From positions 108,853 through 172,852 of the forward strand of contig JAFWHX010000017.1 in assembly GCA_017533915.1 (NCBI GenBank): a stretch of 64,000 nt of DNA. The letters are read 5' to 3'. The number at the start of each line of letters is the position of its first letter. The stretch's first letter is position 1. Under the pieces are notes generated by a model. The model was not told the DNA's origin and did no database searches. It was given only the letters and a program-made list of their open reading frames with translations. This DNA is from Eubacterium sp. GTDB taxonomy: Bacteria > Bacillota > Clostridia > Peptostreptococcales > Anaerovoracaceae. Position numbers and translations under genes: made by a program. Positions 53,949 through 62,471 of this stretch are shown piece after piece.

Positions 53949-54563
53949 ATGTCAGGCGAGAAGATTTTGATGCATTGCTGCTGTGGACCGTGCAGTTCTG
54001 CCTGCATCGAGCGACTTGCGCCAGACTATGATATAACACTCTTCTTCTACAACCCATGTATCGATGACGCCGCGGAGTATGAAAAGCGCAAGGAGAATCT
54101 GATACGGCTTGTCGATACGATAAATGCGAACGGATACGTGGGAATTCCGGAAGAAGACACCGGTGCGAACGGCACAGTGATCACGCCGCTGAAGTACGGC
54201 CCGGTAAAAGTAGTAGAAGGGAAGTATGACCCTGATAATTACCTGGAAGCTGTAAAAGGACTGGAAGGAGAGCCGGAAGGCGGCGCCAGGTGCGCAGTCT
54301 GCTTCAGGATGCGTCTTAACGAAGCGGCCAGATACGCAAAAGAACATGGCTTTGATGGCTTCACGACAACACTTACAGTCAGCCCGCACAAGAACTACCG
54401 CGTGATATCAGAGATAGGACAGCAGATAGCCGAAGAAACAGGCATCGAGTACTACCCGTTCGACTTCAAAAAGAAAGATGGGTTTCTGCATTCGATCAGA
54501 CTTTCAAAAGCATACGGACTATACAGGCAGGACTACTGCGGATGCCGGTATAGCAAGCGTTGA
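53949..54563 (+). CDS. queH: Epoxyqueuosine reductase QueH
   Basis: The 204-residue protein (old DUF208) reduces epoxyqueuosine in tRNA to queuosine, replacing the B12-dependent QueG. Cysteines that bind the iron-sulfur cluster are in HCCCGPCS near residue 10-15 and in YCGCRYS at the end, with a further CAVCFRMR pair. AAAGGAGGAAGGAGAGG gives a strong ribosome site. Single gene; asnA follows after 43 bases. Confidence 0.93.
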   Translation: MSGEKILMHCCCGPCSSACIERLAPDYDITLFFYNPCIDDAAEYEKRKENLIRLVDTINANGYVGIPEEDTGANGTVITPLKYGPVKVVEGKYDPDNYLEAVKGLEGEPEGGARCAVCFRMRLNEAARYAKEHGFDGFTTTLTVSPHKNYRVISEIGQQIAEETGIEYYPFDFKKKDGFLHSIRLSKAYGLYRQDYCGCRYSKR

Positions 54564-54606
54564 TCAGATAGTTAATTATATTTAAATAGAGTCAGGAGGG
54601 GATAAA

Positions 54607-55617
54607 ATGTCAAAATTGATTTTGCCGGCGGGGTACAGCGCGCAGCTGGAACCGGTCGAGACGCAGAGAGCGATCAAGAAGATCAAAGACTATTTTCAGG
54701 ATGAGATAGCGTACGGACTGCAGCTTCGCAGGACGACAGCGCCTTTGTTCGTTGACCCGGACACAGGGCTGAACGATAATCTGAACGGCGTCGAGAGGCG
54801 TGTTGACTTTACTTTGAAGGACATGAACGAAAAACGCGTCGAGGTCGTGCAGTCACTTGCAAAATGGAAGCGCTACGTGCTCGGGAAATACAACTTCAAG
54901 CCGGGCCGCGGGATCTACACTGATATGAACGCGCTGCGCCGCGACGAGGAACTTGACAACATCCACTCTGTCTATGTGGACCAGTGGGACTGGGAGAAAG
55001 TCATCACAAAAGAGCAGCGTACGACCGAATATCTGCATGACACAGTTACCACGATCTATAACGCAGTGAAAAACCTCTCCGATTTTGTGAACAGGCAGTA
55101 TCCGGAAGTAAGGAACACTATTCCGAACGAGATATTCTTTATCACATCGCAGGAGCTTGAAGACATGTATCCTGCTCTCGATCCGAGAGAACGCGAGCAG
55201 CTCATCACATGCGAGCATAAAGCTGTCTTCATCGAGAAGATCGGCGGAGCGCTCAAGTCCGGCAAAAAGCACGACGGACGTTCACCAGACTATGACGACT
55301 GGGAGCTTAACGGAGACATTCTGCTATGGAACGACGTTCTCGGCATTGCGTTCGAGATCTCTTCGATGGGCATCCGTGTAGATGCCGAGGCTATGGACAG
55401 ACAGCTTACTCTTGCAGGATGCGATGACAGGCGCGAGCTCGAGTTCCACAAGATGGTACTTAACGACGAGCTTCCGTACTCCATCGGCGGCGGCATCGGT
55501 CAAAGCCGCCTTTGTATGTATTTCCTCAGAAAGGCGCACATCGGCGAGGTCCAGGTTGCAGTCTGGCCTGAAGACATGGTTGAAGAGTGCCGCGAGAACG
55601 GGATCGAGCTGTTGTAG
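54607..55617 (+). CDS. asnA: Aspartate-ammonia ligase AsnA
   Basis: The 336-residue enzyme, of class II tRNA synthetase fold, makes asparagine from aspartate, ammonia and ATP. Family blocks: LRRTTAPLFVDPDTGLNDNLNG, VQSLAKWKRYVLGKY, GIYTDMNALRRDEELDNIHSVYVDQWDWEK and SIGGGIGQSRLCMYFL. GGAGGGG precedes ATG. No T-box leader is seen in the 43-base gap. Confidence 0.96.
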   Translation: MSKLILPAGYSAQLEPVETQRAIKKIKDYFQDEIAYGLQLRRTTAPLFVDPDTGLNDNLNGVERRVDFTLKDMNEKRVEVVQSLAKWKRYVLGKYNFKPGRGIYTDMNALRRDEELDNIHSVYVDQWDWEKVITKEQRTTEYLHDTVTTIYNAVKNLSDFVNRQYPEVRNTIPNEIFFITSQELEDMYPALDPREREQLITCEHKAVFIEKIGGALKSGKKHDGRSPDYDDWELNGDILLWNDVLGIAFEISSMGIRVDAEAMDRQLTLAGCDDRRELEFHKMVLNDELPYSIGGGIGQSRLCMYFLRKAHIGEVQVAVWPEDMVEECRENGIELL

Positions 55618-55640
55618 ATCGATTATATTATTTGTTGCGA

Positions 55641-55673
55641 AAAGAAGCGGAGCGAACAGCCCGCTTCTTTTTT
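55641..55673. terminator. Terminator between asnA and nuclease copy 2
   Basis: AAAGAAGCGG (55641-55650) and CCGCTTCTTT (55661-55670), 10-bp stem and a T-run; usable from both sides. Confidence 0.9.
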
Positions 55674-55675
55674 CG

Positions 55676-55764
55676 ATCCGTCGGATGAATCAATATAATA
55701 GGTTTTGCGTGATCCGTCGGATAGATCCTTACTTTAGAATTCGTGAGATCCGCCAGATAGATCA
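55676..55764 (-). repeat. Echo copies of the nuclease copy 2 gene 3' end
   Basis: On the minus strand the gene ends I-W-W-R-I-L-K-stop. Beyond it (55729-55758) stands I-W-R-I-S-R-I-L-K-stop (ATC TGG CGG ATC TCA CGA ATT CTA AAG TAA), then a more decayed I-R-R-I-T-Q-N-L unit, then a fragment ATCCGACGGATC. Third-base changes prevail (CTG/CTA, ATC/ATT, TAG/TAA). Confidence 0.78.
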
Positions 55765-56598
55765 CTACTTCAGGATCCTCCACCAGATCGTCTCGATGAG
55801 CTGAGACAAAGCCTGAGTATCGATGCTTCCATCCGGTCCATCCGCAGTTATGAAGAGATTGACGTTCGGCACATAGTTGTTATAGCAATAGACTCGAAGC
55901 TTCCACGAAAGCTCATCGGAATAGTTTTTAGATCCCAGCATTCCCGCGTGTTCAATTATTATATAAGAACCGTCGAGGCATTTGATCATGAAGTCAGGTG
56001 CGAAATACTCAGACATCCCGGATTTGGCTGGATCAGGTGAATCAAATTCCAGAAAAGGTTCATATCTGAACGGGATCATCGCATAGCGGAGAGCGTTGTA
56101 TATGATACATTCACTTTTTGATCTTACACGCGTACCGTCGACAGTAAGAATCTCAGGGCCTTTGATCGGATAAGAGTTCTTATCGTATTGCATATTTGTC
56201 CATCTATATAATTCGTTCATGGCGTCATCAAAAACAGTTTTGATCGGATAATCTGCCAGGCAAGGTGAGAGTCTCGTCAAAACATCAGCAGTAGAATATT
56301 TCCTGAACAGTTTAAGAACCTTGCTTAAAAGATCATGATCATATTTCAGTATCTTGAGCATCTCAGCCTTGAAAGAGGAATCCACGACAGATTTTAGCTT
56401 TGGTGAGTCGATCGTACCCAGATAAACCTGTTTTCGCTTTCCATTCTTACGTGCATACTTGTAATAATAACTTATGTCATTCTTGCGCTTTACAAAAACC
56501 GGAACCGACTCTGATTTGATTCCATTGCGCTGCAAAGCCATCACCATCCTGTTTATCCTGTTCAGCTCCCATTCAAGCGCAGAGATAATATTTAACAT
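55765..56598 (-). CDS. Orphan PD-(D/E)XK nuclease-like protein, copy 2
   Basis: Same length (277) and design as the protein at 42288-43121: ISYYYKYARKNGKRKQVYLG (N-terminal hairpin block), DGTRVRSKSECIIYNAL (E163), APDFMIKCLDGS (D202) and YIIIEHAG (E216, H217). Identity by eye is moderate outside the core, so the two copies are old paralogues or separate arrivals. It is again alone, and the upstream element at 56734-56769 is shared. No restriction, toxin or phage neighbour is seen. Confidence 0.8.
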   Translation of the reverse strand: MLNIISALEWELNRINRMVMALQRNGIKSESVPVFVKRKNDISYYYKYARKNGKRKQVYLGTIDSPKLKSVVDSSFKAEMLKILKYDHDLLSKVLKLFRKYSTADVLTRLSPCLADYPIKTVFDDAMNELYRWTNMQYDKNSYPIKGPEILTVDGTRVRSKSECIIYNALRYAMIPFRYEPFLEFDSPDPAKSGMSEYFAPDFMIKCLDGSYIIIEHAGMLGSKNYSDELSWKLRVYCYNNYVPNVNLFITADGPDGSIDTQALSQLIETIWWRILK

Positions 56599-56733
56599 TC
56601 CGCTCCTCCGAACACTTTACATTGAACGATCCACTTTTCTCAATCAGTGATGCAACAAACAAAAGCCGTCCCTTTTGCTGATAAATGTTTATATAACGAT
56701 ACTAAAAAAGATTCAAGATACTTTTTGATTTCA

Positions 56734-56769
56734 TGTCGAAAATAGTGATTTAAATGTCGTTTTACCGTA
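56734..56769 (-). promoter_or_regulatory. Upstream element shared by both nuclease genes (copy 2)
   Basis: TGTCGAAAATAGTGATTTAA then ATGTCGTTTTACCGTA, 136 bases upstream of the nuclease start; compare 43237-43272. ATGCAA(T/C)AAA near each start is also shared. Confidence 0.6.
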
Positions 56770-56853
56770 TTTTTTGTATTACCATATTTTCGGGATTCCT
56801 CTCCAATTTCAAGAAACAGCCAGTTGCTCCCTCTCCATTTTGAAGAAATAACC

Positions 56854-56926
56854 ATCGCCAACTCGATAAGATGACTAACTGCTACTCCGTCACCAATCCG
56901 ATGAGACGACTAATTGCTGCACGCTC
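56854..56926. repeat. Two 35-bp units upstream of nuclease copy 2
   Basis: ATCGCCAACTCGATAAGATG (56854) and GTCACCAATCCGATGAGACG (56889) begin two related units with a 35-36 base period. Confidence 0.6.
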
Positions 56927-57010
56927 CAACAAAACCTCATGCTCAAATTGTTGATCAAACTTTGCTCTGGATTAACAGCATCATCAAAACTTCCTTGCGT
57001 CTCAAGCGAT

Positions 57011-57240
57011 GTAGGGGCAAATTCCCGTAAGTTTGTGAGCAAAAGGGAAAAAACAGATTCATATTAGCTTGTGCTCTAAGTGAAGTACAAGCAAGCTCTC
57101 ATAAGTTTGCGCGCAAAAAGGGAAAAAGTAGATACATATTTGCTGGTGTCTACGGTTGAGTAGGAGTAAGCTCCTACCAAAACAGGGAAATGACGGCCAT
57201 AAAATCATTTGATTTTGCCAATATTCATATAAAAAGTAGG
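57011..57240. repeat. Three 74-75 bp units upstream of the TetR gene
   Basis: Units begin GTAGGGGCAAATTCCCGTAA (57011), GTACAAGCAAGCTCTCATAA (57085) and GTAGGAGTAAGCTCCTACC (57160), each followed in the first two by AAAAGGGAAAAA. The rest of the 56599-57365 gap shows no gene. Confidence 0.7.
57160..57177. promoter_or_regulatory. Palindrome, possible TetR operator (distal)
   Basis: GTAGGAG-TAAG-CTCCTAC, perfect 7-bp arms; nearly the same as the site at 57259-57276. Confidence 0.5.
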
Positions 57241-57258
57241 AGTCAAAATGCAATATCA

Positions 57259-57276
57259 GTAGGAGCAAACTCCTAC
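57259..57276. promoter_or_regulatory. Palindrome, possible TetR operator (proximal)
   Basis: GTAGGAG-CAAA-CTCCTAC, perfect 7-bp arms, ending 12 bases before the -35 box of the TetR gene. Size and place fit autoregulation. Confidence 0.55.
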
Positions 57277-57288
57277 TTTGCTGAATCA

Positions 57289-57317
57289 TTGACATAATTC
57301 ATTACAGGTGATATGCT
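57289..57317 (+). promoter_or_regulatory. Sigma-A type promoter of the TetR gene
   Basis: TTGACA (57289-57294), 17-base spacer, TATGCT (57312-57317). Confidence 0.75.
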
Positions 57318-57365
57318 TTCTATCAGTTGTATGGTATTAAATCAGCCTTTGATGAGGACAGTAAG

Positions 57366-57995
57366 ATGGGCAGAAATGTTGAGAAGGACAAAAGAGAGCG
57401 TCTGGCAAGACAGGAGAGAATACTCGAAACAGCTTTCCTGATCTTTGCGGATCAGGGGATCGACGGTGTCACAATGAATCAGATAGCTGATGCTTGTGGT
57501 ATTGGAATTGCAACACTTTACAGGAATTACAACACCAAGACGGATCTTGTGATGGCAGTAAGTGCCAAGTTCTGGAGAGATTATATTGAATCTTATGACG
57601 TACGTGATGATGATGAAATAACTGGCGCGGACGATTACGAGATATTTTTGGATTCATTTCTCGATATGTACAGAAATGATAGGAATCTTCTGCGGTTCAA
57701 CCAGTATTTCAACATGTATATCGAGAAAGAACATATAAAAGCAGAGCAGATGAAAGGCTTTATGGATGTCGTTAAAATGACTTCTCAGCGGTTCCATAAG
57801 GCTTATGCTAAAGGCATTGAAGATGGAACTCTTAAAACTGACTTTACGGAGCAGGAGATCTTCTCCGCGAGTCTTCATCTTATGCTTGCTGCCGTTACAA
57901 GATATGCTGTCGGGCTTGTATTCAATAATGGGAATGATCCGATGAAAGAACTGGAACTGCTTAAGAGAATGCTTATAAATGAGTACACAGCATGA
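57366..57995 (+). CDS. TetR/AcrR family transcriptional regulator
   Basis: The 209-residue regulator has an N-terminal helix-turn-helix (about 10-55: RILETAFLIFADQGIDGVTM, IADACGIGIATLYRNYNTK) and a variable ligand-binding C-terminal domain. ATG at 57366 follows GAGGAC by 8 bases and lies after the promoter; an in-frame TTG at 57327 is too near the start of transcription. Likely represses itself through the palindromes at 57160 and 57259 and perhaps the large secreted protein gene downstream. Confidence 0.9.
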   Translation: MGRNVEKDKRERLARQERILETAFLIFADQGIDGVTMNQIADACGIGIATLYRNYNTKTDLVMAVSAKFWRDYIESYDVRDDDEITGADDYEIFLDSFLDMYRNDRNLLRFNQYFNMYIEKEHIKAEQMKGFMDVVKMTSQRFHKAYAKGIEDGTLKTDFTEQEIFSASLHLMLAAVTRYAVGLVFNNGNDPMKELELLKRMLINEYTA

Positions 57996-58152
57996 CCCGT
58001 AACATAATAAGAAATGTGTTAAGCAGAAATGCGTGTTTGCCAGCTGAACGCATTTGTATATGGGAATTTGCCTGGAAAACGTATTTATATAATTGGACGA
58101 ATAAATAATTGGATATATGGACGTGTTAAATAGATGAAAGAGGGCGGATGTG

Positions 58153-61100
58153 ATGAAGCATAAAGCTTTGAGAAAGATGTCAGCGGTTTTGATGGCTGTA
58201 GTGCTTTGTGTGTGCACGATGCCGGCAGATGCATTTGCATTTAGCGGCAAAGAGATGCCGGCAGAAGCATTTGCATTTGGTGGCAAAGAGATGCCGGCAG
58301 AAGCATTTGCGGATAGGAGCAATACGATGTCGGCAGAAGCATTTGCGTATGGCGGCGGCATGAAGCTGTCTGCTGACAGTGATGAAGTTGAGGTCACGAC
58401 TGAGGAGATCTCGTACAGGTCGGGGACGTATGATACAAGTGTGGTCGAACCAGACGCGCTGTTCTCACATACCGATCCGACGAGCGAGATCGATTTTGAT
58501 GAGGGCAGTCTTAAGACGCCTGAAGATGCAATGCCGCTTTCATGTGCACCTGAAGTCTACGATGCCTTCGGATTCGATTCAGATCAGCTTACTGACACGG
58601 TAAATGATGTTCTTGACGACGAATCGTACAAAGATCCGATGGCAGGATTCAGCTATATTGATCCTAATGAATTCGTGGTAGCGACTGATAATCAGTTCAG
58701 CAATCATGAAAACATCATAAGGGTGAATAATGATGTCAAGACGAACGATGTGTCAACGCTTCCTGATAATATAGGGCTTTGGGATACCAAGAGTAATACG
58801 CAGACTACCTGGAAGGAATCAAAGGATTATCAGACTCATAATATCATCGGCGCAGATCTGAACGGCGACGGCATAGATGAAGTTATGGCGTTTCTCAGTC
58901 TGAGAGCAAGCGGAAGCGACGGTGATGTTGATATTGACATTTTTACGAAGTATACAGACGACGGCTCCAGATGGCTCTGGGAAGGAGCAGAGAATGAATC
59001 TGATTCAAGATTTTCAGAGCATCTCCCGGGGAATAACGAGATCCTGGATATAAAAGCATCTGAAGCAAAGGGGTATACAGCGATAACAGCTGGAGATTTT
59101 GATGGCGACGGCGGCGATGAGATAGCTTTTTATGTGCCGAGCAGAGAGAAGGATGATGAGGGTATCAAAGCGAAGGTCTGCATACTGAAGGTAACGGCAG
59201 ACAAAGACATCGAGCGTGGCTACAGCTTCAAAAAACTGAATGAGATCTATCTGCGCGACATTGCGCCAGATACTGCAAGTATGGATAAGGACTGGCATCT
59301 GCCGGTCGTCTCGCTCCATACAACGAGAACGAGGCTTAACGGAAAGGACAGCCACAATTCAAAGTCTGTCACGCATTATAACGTATACGAGGATCTGGTG
59401 ATAAACATCTCTACGCCGAACATCAGCAGCTATGGGGATCTTAATAACGATTCATTCACTGGGATCTATGGAAGAAAAACAGACGGCGGTGAGATCGAGC
59501 AGCTCTGGACTACTGAGCATGAGGCTTTCACATATAGCGGCTCTAATTACCGTATGACTGCAGTCAATTCATGCGACGCCGATCTAAATGGTGACGGCTT
59601 TGATGAGATAGTTGTAGCAGGAGTCAGTGAAAAGGCTGTAGGAGATGACCTTAAAGATGCCGGAGATTATGATGCGAGCAAGAACTTTGTGAACGTCATT
59701 TCGAATACGAAGGGGACTTATGAGCTCACGTGGAAAGAATATAAAGCGGTAGATTCCACTGTGAATCTCGATCCGGAACACTTCGGCTCGCTTGAACCGG
59801 TGGCTCTCTGTGCTGGGCATTTTGACGGGAGCACCGGACAGAGTTTTGACCAGGTCTGCATAGAGGGCATCATTCTCGCGGCTGATGGAACGAAGGTCAC
59901 AGGGACGCCGTCATATGCTGAGAGTGACGTTCAGAACAACTGCACATATGCGGTAATCTCGGATACAGAGCCGGACAACAATGCCGAGAACCTTGCTGAG
60001 TCAGACGTGTCCTTCCGTAAAGTGTACGATTTCGACACATCAAAGTACTCTAATCCGCTGCATCATTCATGGATAGATACTGCGGTGAGCGGACATTTCT
60101 GTGCCGAGGCAGACGTGGACTCGATCGCTTTGATCACGAATGACACGGGCGCCGGCGCAGACCATATATATATGGATCTGACGTTGATTTCATACTATCA
60201 AAGTCCTGACGCTGCTAAGGAAGGCGAATGGAAGACAGTGACGCATAATGACATCATAGACAGGAGCGATGAAGACGATAACGGAACATCGCTTGCCATC
60301 TGTTTTATTGACGGCGAGGCCGATTCTTTCCATTACAGATATCGTGGGACCTATGCCGCGTTCACTGCGCCGAAGTTATACACGGTCGTCCAGGCACAGC
60401 CGTTCTATGAAGAGATAAATGATGCTGATGCCAAGTTCACAGTGTCCACAGGAATTGGATTTGATTCGAATGAAAAGCTCGGGCTGTTGTTCCAGGGTGA
60501 CTTCAATTTCCCGACAGGTATACCCGGAATCAGGGGTGGAGTGAACGAAGAACTGAACTTTTCTTATGCCTTCATGGTGAACAAAACCAAGACGGCGACG
60601 CAGACATTTCAGTTTTATTCTGATCGGGATTATGCTCTGGTGTACACAGTGCCTGAAGTTGTCAATATGTATGATCTGATAATCGATGAGACCGGAGAAT
60701 GCGCCCAGTATAACATGTTTCAGCCGCTTTCGCCTGCGTTCGCGGCTTTGTCGCTGGATGACTTTAATAAAGCTGTGACTATGCCGTCATCTGATGAGTA
60801 TCTTCCGGCTGGTGTGAGTGTGTCACCGGTAACTGGAGATATGATTCCTGCGTCAGCCCCAGGTGACCCAATGGGATATCCGCACAGCCTGAAAGACGTT
60901 ATCGGAAAGAGTACGATAGATGATAAGGATAAAGCCATAGCTGTTGAATCATCTGTGAACAGCACATCTGAGCAGGTAGAAAACACATTGGAGTTCGAGA
61001 AGACGACAGATGACAGTCTCGGGGCAGATTTTGAACTTACACTGCATCTGAAGTGCTGCAGCTATGCAGATGTAGGCATCGGAGCCAGCGGTGAGTTATC

Positions 61101-62367
61101 AGGAGGAAAGTCCAAGGTCAGTGGTATGAGCTATACCCTGTATTACCGCGGTATACCAAAGGAACTCGAATATGGCATATCGTTTGATCCTAGAGCTTCT
61201 GCATATGATGATCTGCTCAAAATAGTGCACTACGACCCGGAGAGCGGCGATTACAGCTACAATTCCACTGCGGTCGCATACTGTCTAAGTGACAGAGCTA
61301 AGGATTATGGCGACGAGACAGTAATGGCATTGAGCTTCTTTACTACGAATCTGACAAAGATGCCTGAACAGCCTGATCAGTTCTCAAGAAAATCCATCAG
61401 AAAGAACTACGATGGATCCTGTGATATCAGTTTCTCATGGGTGAGCCAGGCGAAGGATGAACAAAGAGTGCCTGACGGATATAATCTGTACATTGCTGAT
61501 ATCAACTCTAACCTGGGTACGATCCATCTTGTGAACAAAGAAGGCATGATCCCGAGGGCGCAGACTAAATACACAACTTATGATGTTCACCTTGATAATA
61601 AAAACTATAGCGATAAGAGTGTATTCTACCTTGTACCGGTGTTCTTTGAAGATGATGGAACAAAGAATCAGGTGTCAGAAGGTGCGATCGACCGTAAGGT
61701 GACAGTGAACATCAGCGCGCAGACAAGCGGAAATGTTCTGATAACCGAGCAGCCAGAAAGCAAGACTATACAGGATAACGGCAAAGACGAGACTGTTAAA
61801 CTGAAATGCTCAGCCAGGAAAGATGATGGTATATTCCTGAGTAATGAGAAGATGTGGTTCTACTGGATGATGGAAGACGCATCTGGAAAGTGGAATATCA
61901 TACAGACAGACTCGTTTGATATAAAGAACCAGAGTGATACCGCTTTAAAGGCGAGCACACTTGAATTGAAGATCCCGGGAGCCGAGAAAGACTCATATGT
62001 TGAGATGCCGATCATATGCCGTGTGGCATACGGTAACTACTCAGTTACGTCAGATGGCGTTATACTGAAGTACATAGAACCGTCAGTAACATCTACAAGT
62101 CTGAAATCTGTAAAACGTGTAGGGAACAGAAAGCTGAAGGCAACATGGAAGCGGACCATGGACGCGACAGGCTATCTGCTACAGTACAAAGCTCCTCGCG
62201 GCAAGTATAAGACGATCGATATCAAGAAAAACAGCAGGACGACATATACGATCAAAAACCTTAAGCGCGGAAAGAAATATACTGTCCGTGTGCGTGCGTA
62301 CCGCAAATATAAAGGACGCCGGATCTACTCAAGATGGAGCAGAAAAAAGACGATAAAAGTAAAATGA
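58153..62367 (+). CDS. Very large secreted FG-GAP/VCBS protein with Fn3-like end
   Basis: The 1,404-residue protein starts with a signal peptide whose cleavage region is repeated (see 58219-58359). FG-GAP calcium-type motifs follow: DLNGDGIDE (about 58855), DFDGDGGDE (about 59095), a weaker DLNNDSF, and DLNGDGFDE (about 59580), making a partial beta-propeller. The middle (about 60400-61200) is rich in Asp, Ser and Thr without a recognised domain, then an Ig/Fn3-like part, and the lysine-rich Fn3-like domain ends it (about 62095-62364: GYLLQYKAPRGKYKTIDIKK, GKKYTVRVRAYRKYKGRR). Probably a surface adhesin or processing factor. ATG 58153 is preferred to the GTG at 58150. Last codons are echoed right after the stop. 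Confidence 0.87.
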   Translation: MKHKALRKMSAVLMAVVLCVCTMPADAFAFSGKEMPAEAFAFGGKEMPAEAFADRSNTMSAEAFAYGGGMKLSADSDEVEVTTEEISYRSGTYDTSVVEPDALFSHTDPTSEIDFDEGSLKTPEDAMPLSCAPEVYDAFGFDSDQLTDTVNDVLDDESYKDPMAGFSYIDPNEFVVATDNQFSNHENIIRVNNDVKTNDVSTLPDNIGLWDTKSNTQTTWKESKDYQTHNIIGADLNGDGIDEVMAFLSLRASGSDGDVDIDIFTKYTDDGSRWLWEGAENESDSRFSEHLPGNNEILDIKASEAKGYTAITAGDFDGDGGDEIAFYVPSREKDDEGIKAKVCILKVTADKDIERGYSFKKLNEIYLRDIAPDTASMDKDWHLPVVSLHTTRTRLNGKDSHNSKSVTHYNVYEDLVINISTPNISSYGDLNNDSFTGIYGRKTDGGEIEQLWTTEHEAFTYSGSNYRMTAVNSCDADLNGDGFDEIVVAGVSEKAVGDDLKDAGDYDASKNFVNVISNTKGTYELTWKEYKAVDSTVNLDPEHFGSLEPVALCAGHFDGSTGQSFDQVCIEGIILAADGTKVTGTPSYAESDVQNNCTYAVISDTEPDNNAENLAESDVSFRKVYDFDTSKYSNPLHHSWIDTAVSGHFCAEADVDSIALITNDTGAGADHIYMDLTLISYYQSPDAAKEGEWKTVTHNDIIDRSDEDDNGTSLAICFIDGEADSFHYRYRGTYAAFTAPKLYTVVQAQPFYEEINDADAKFTVSTGIGFDSNEKLGLLFQGDFNFPTGIPGIRGGVNEELNFSYAFMVNKTKTATQTFQFYSDRDYALVYTVPEVVNMYDLIIDETGECAQYNMFQPLSPAFAALSLDDFNKAVTMPSSDEYLPAGVSVSPVTGDMIPASAPGDPMGYPHSLKDVIGKSTIDDKDKAIAVESSVNSTSEQVENTLEFEKTTDDSLGADFELTLHLKCCSYADVGIGASGELSGGKSKVSGMSYTLYYRGIPKELEYGISFDPRASAYDDLLKIVHYDPESGDYSYNSTAVAYCLSDRAKDYGDETVMALSFFTTNLTKMPEQPDQFSRKSIRKNYDGSCDISFSWVSQAKDEQRVPDGYNLYIADINSNLGTIHLVNKEGMIPRAQTKYTTYDVHLDNKNYSDKSVFYLVPVFFEDDGTKNQVSEGAIDRKVTVNISAQTSGNVLITEQPESKTIQDNGKDETVKLKCSARKDDGIFLSNEKMWFYWMMEDASGKWNIIQTDSFDIKNQSDTALKASTLELKIPGAEKDSYVEMPIICRVAYGNYSVTSDGVILKYIEPSVTSTSLKSVKRVGNRKLKATWKRTMDATGYLLQYKAPRGKYKTIDIKKNSRTTYTIKNLKRGKKYTVRVRAYRKYKGRRIYSRWSRKKTIKVK
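58219..58359 (+). repeat. 36-bp repeats across the signal-peptide cleavage region
   Basis: Units 58219-58254, 58255-58290, 58291-58326 and about 58327-58359 encode M-P-A-D-A-F-A-F-S-G-K-E, then M-P-A-E-A-F-A-F-G-G-K-E and two diverged forms. Each brings an AFA site, so several alternative signal peptidase sites are stacked in a row. Confidence 0.92.
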
Positions 62368-62381
62368 TAAAAGTAAGATAA
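62364..62381 (+). repeat. Echo of the FG-GAP gene 3' end
   Basis: Gene: ACG ATA AAA GTA AAA TGA (T-I-K-V-K-stop). Echo: ATG ATA AAA GTA AGA TAA (M-I-K-V-R-stop), overlapping the stop by four bases. Confidence 0.75.
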
Positions 62382-62411
62382 GATCCGGAACAGGAGATAA
62401 TGATCGAAATA

Positions 62412-62464
62412 AAGGGGACAGCGGCATATCGGTCACTGTCCCTTGTTCTTTTTTTATGATAAAA
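62412..62464 (+). terminator. Terminator before priA
   Basis: AAGGGGACAG pairs with CTGTCCCTT (one bulge), then a T-rich run ending TTTTTTT; same core as 34441-34476. Confidence 0.85.
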
Positions 62465-62471
62465 TATCAGT

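Noticed and set aside
54564-54606. T-box leader for asnA
   Set aside because: The gap to queH is only 43 bases, too short for a T-box; no specifier or antiterminator sequence.
5281-62381. Integrase attachment sites as the cause of the gene-tail echoes
   Set aside because: Integration at gene ends also copies tails with silent changes, but here the copies abut the gene with no element between, and excision would leave a single copy.
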